The notes beneath the pieces are model-generated. The model searched no databases. It had not been told where the DNA came from and saw only the letters and a program-made list of their open reading frames with translations. A DNA stretch of 64,000 nucleotides, taken from NCBI GenBank assembly GCA_032718475.1, contig JAUCBJ010007985.1, positions 62,001-126,000 on the forward strand, given 5' to 3'. The stretch is from Nemertoderma westbladi. Taxonomy: Eukaryota; Xenacoelomorpha; Nemertodermatida; Nemertodermatidae. How positions within the stretch are numbered: position 1 is the stretch's first letter; each line of letters begins with the position of its first letter. The position numbers and the translations under genes were made by a program. This document shows positions 61,563-64,000 of the stretch, one piece after another.

Positions 61563-61694
61563 ATAAACTTGACGATAAGAGCTTTACAGACGACGTGTGA
61601 AGCCTTCGCAGAGTTTCCGGTGAGAATGCAGGAGAGTTTGGCCTCTAAAGCAATTTACAGTTGTATCCGTGGCAACAGAGTGATTATTCGACAG
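61563..61694 (+). CDS. CNBD2-like protein, exon iii (start of cyclic-nucleotide fold)
   Basis: 132 bases, phase 0 to 0, between CGGTATTTCAG|ATA and CGACAG|GTTATT. Encodes RALQTTCEAFAEFPVRMQES, then LASKAIYSCIRGNRVIIRQ. The A-FAEFP-x3-Q helix followed by G-x-RVIIRQ is the start of a cyclic-nucleotide-binding beta roll (normally continued by GH/GE-x-FYFI). The continuation is outside the window or hidden by the following retroelement. Confidence 0.72.
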
Positions 61695-61802
61695 GTTATT
61701 GTTAAACTCTTTATTGTTTCAATGTGGCCCTTCCATAACATTCTCACAAATTACCTAAACAAATATATATTATTAGGGTTGTGGTTCAATCAATATATAT
61801 AA

Positions 61803-62099
61803 TTTGTCGATTTGGATTCGGGTGGGCAGTGGGAATTATCAGTGGGAATACAAATACGGTAGTGATTTAGAGCAAATTTTTGTAATTTAAATTTTTTGTC
61901 CATTTTTGACGTATTGTCTGATATATTTTTAGTAATGACTTACTAAAATTTTTTTTTCTTTTGCAATGTCACAAAAATAAAAAACGATAAAACAGAGAAA
62001 AAGATACTGGTGGCTTATAATGAAACAAACCAATAAACAAACTTCTATATCACAAGTACGCCTAAACATATAACAATATCACAATATCAATTTATGTCA
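61803..62099. other. Intron, no recognised feature
   Basis: AT-rich, includes a long T-run. No gene seen. Confidence 0.45.
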
Positions 62100-62799
62100 A
62101 CGGTGATGAAATTTTCACGGTGATGAAATCTTAGTCTCTGATGAAGGAGCCCAACAGGGTGCCCCCGAGGGACCCCCTCTCTTCGGAGACACGATCAACG
62201 ACACCATCCACTCGTTGAAATCCGATTTTAACGTATGGTATCTTGACGATGGTAACATGGCAGGATTGTATACCGTTGTTCTAGACAATCTGAGAACGAT
62301 AATTGTGGAAGGGAAGAAACTCGGCCTCACCCTAAACCCCTCAAAGTGCGAGCTATTTTTTCTGGGTCCAGTTTCTGACGATGATTGAGCCCGGATTCAG
62401 GAAGATTTCAATAGAGTTTGTGGAGGAAAGATCCAGTTACCTTCAGCTGACCAACTGATAATGCTAGGGGCCCCAATCGGATCCGAGGCTATAGAGTCCT
62501 GTCTGACTGACAAGATAAACGACTTGGCCTTGATTAGCGACCGGCTTCATCTCCTCGACAGCCACCATGGATTCTTCTTGCTTAGGAACTCTTTCGCAAT
62601 CCCTCGCCTGTTATATTACCTCCGCTCTGCTCCATGTTTTTCGTTCCCCCAGCTTCTGGAAAGATATGACGATTCACTGCGGTCTGCATTGGTGAAAATA
62701 GCAAACGTCGGAATCAATGACAGTTCGTGGATACAGGCCTGTTTACCAGCTCGTTCAGGCGGGTTGGGCCTCGTACTGCCACTAATATGTCTCTGTTAG
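62100..62799 (+). pseudogene. Reverse transcriptase remnant (element A), second copy
   Basis: Frames read GAQQGAPEGPPLF, YLDDGNMAG (catalytic YxDD), GKKLGLTLNPSKCELFFLG, a TGA near 62,385, LGAPIGSEAIESCL, HHGFFLLRNSFAIPRLLYYL, WIQACLPARSGGLGL, then a stop at 62,797. Same family and motif order as the remnant at 380-1,190 and 5,279-5,700 but closer to intact. The RT N-terminus and C-terminus are missing. Confidence 0.8.
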
Positions 62800-62839
62800 T
62801 TGAAACAAAATTGGAACATAATTGAAACAAATTAGGAGC

Positions 62840-63075
62840 CACGTAATGGTGTCCTACCTGCAATGCTATGTATGCCAGTGAAACAAATTTGAAACAAATT
62901 AGGAGGGCCGTAATGATAGTCTACCGGAGAATTGGAACAATGATGGGCTTACGGAGCTCAAAAATTGGAACAATGTTAAGTATGCCAGTGAAACAAATTT
63001 GAAACAAATTAGGAGAGCCGTAATGATAGCCTACCGGAAGAATTGGAACAATGATGGGCTACGGAGCTGCCTGGG
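62840..63075. repeat. About 115-bp tandem repeat, two units plus partial
   Basis: GTATGCCAGTGAAACAAATT then GAAACAAATTAGGAG, CCGTAATGATAG and AATTGGAACAATGATGGGCT recur at about 62,871 and 62,983; a diverged partial copy precedes them. Confidence 0.75.
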
Positions 63076-63110
63076 TTGTTTGGCTGAACCAGTGGTGGCA
63101 CGGATGAGGG

Positions 63111-63689
63111 GGTAAGAAAAGGGGGAAGGATCTAAAAATAGCACCCAATAGGAAGCTTCTAGCTTCTTGCATTGCTACGGCTACCGGTACCTTGCTTGGC
63201 CTCTAGGCTGGCTCTGGCATAACCCTTATTTTCGCATGCGAATAAAGGTAATGTTTTAAAGATCTGATGTGTAAAACGCGTTTTTGTGTGTAGTGATGTT
63301 TACGATATTATAATTAAACTAACTGCACTAAATATCTCACATTTATTTAATAATATATGGTAAAAAAAGCAACCTACCTATTAATTACAATAATTTACAA
63401 TAGTTATCGAATGTTCTAGGATGTAAATACTTAGCATTATTTGATAGGAAACGATTATCAAAAAAACGGTTCTTGTAAAAAAGGTTTTGCGAAAACTGTC
63501 CGGCTGCTTTCCTTTTTTGCAAATTTCTGGTACGGCATGATTGCTCCGAGAATGTTTGCCGTGGAGTCTGAATAAGGTAGATAAAGCAGGGGTGTTTGTA
63601 AGGGTTCGGGCGGTCGGTGCGGGTAAATAGGGTGTGGGAGGGAGGGAGGGTGGGTAGGGGTAGGTGAGTGCGGGTAATTAGGTGTGTAG
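63111..63689. other. No recognised gene
   Basis: AT-rich, then G-rich towards the terminal minisatellite (GGGTGTGGGAGGGAGGGAGG, possible G-quadruplex). Confidence 0.45.
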
Positions 63690-64000
63690 GGGTAGGGGAG
63701 GTTGGGTGCGGTTAAGTAGACGTGCTTGCTTAGTTTGGTGTGTGGGTGCGGTTAAGTAGACGTGCTTATGTTGGTGGGTGGGTGCGGTTAAGTAGACGTG
63801 CTTAGGTGGGTGGGTGGGTGCGGTTAAGTAGACGTGCTTAGGTTGGTGGGTGGGTGCGGTTAAGTAGACGTGCTTAAGTGGGTGCGGTTAAGTAGACGTG
63901 CTTAGGTTGGTGGGTGGGTGCGGTTAAGTAGACGTGCTTAGGTGGGTGGGTGGGTGCGGTTAAGTAGACGTGCTTAGGTTGGTGGGTGGGTGCGGTTAAG
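63690..64000. repeat. G-rich minisatellite at window end
   Basis: Repeated GTGCGGTTAAGTAGACGTGC plus TTAGGTTGGTGGGTGG-like variable part, unit about 30-36 bases, about nine units and continuing past the window. Confidence 0.9.

Overview
The window looks like invertebrate animal DNA that is heavily loaded with transposable elements. Evidence for an animal: spliced exons coding for PAN/apple-like, ShK, LDL-receptor class A and fibrinogen-related (FReD) domains; a cyclic-nucleotide-binding protein resembling CNBD2; APE-type LINEs; a Ty3/Gypsy element; and a Pao-type (BEL/Pao) LTR retrotransposon. Introns are AT-rich and full of minisatellites. I cannot name the species from the sequence alone.

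There are three host gene regions. (1) Plus strand, 1-18,635: the 3' part of one extracellular modular gene. Its recognisable exons are PAN-like (1-271), PAN-like (7,047-7,448), ShK (10,357-10,485), PAN-like (11,048-11,380) and a terminal LDLa-LDLa-FReD exon (17,515-18,635). Every junction I could place is phase 1, the classic exon-shuffling pattern, and the introns hold nested LINEs, an inverted-repeat element, a young Gypsy element and satellites. (2) Minus strand, 28,197-28,704: a FReD exon broken by two frameshifts. (3) Plus strand, 59,452-61,694: three phase-compatible exons of a CNBD2-like protein. A candidate earlier exon lies at 35,697-36,110, which would put the large Pao element inside an intron of this gene.

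The repeats make up most of the window. LINE lineage I has a 4.1-kb copy at 1,198-5,271 inserted in an older RT gene, with a truncated sister nested inside it; a near-complete copy lies at 20,565-24,167, with fragments at 6.3, 9.5, 16.3, 29.2 and 36.6 kb. LINE lineage III (18.9-20.2 kb) has the same (TAG)n 3' tail. A third LINE at 24.5-26.3 kb keeps a long open RT frame. A Gypsy element (11,446-15,814) has identical LTRs. A 4.3-kb array of 57-bp units (30.9-35.2 kb) contains a 1,256-bp higher-order duplication, and a perfect 116-bp inverted repeat lies at 29.7-29.9 kb.

The most unusual object is the Pao-type retrotransposon at 37,223-55,720. It is about 18.5 kb long with about 2.06-kb LTRs that differ at roughly 13 bases plus two indels. 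Besides gag, protease, RT/RNase H and integrase it carries two extra frames downstream of integrase. These two lie in one reading frame and are separated only by TGA-CTAG, the strongest known stop-readthrough context. The larger one has three zinc knuckles and a region resembling a DEDD 3'-5' exonuclease. The element also carries five copies of an 18-bp near-palindrome, and splice-donor-like GGTAAG is strongly over-represented in its gag-RT half. The pol junction near 45.0 kb contains real frame breaks, so this particular copy is probably not fully functional.
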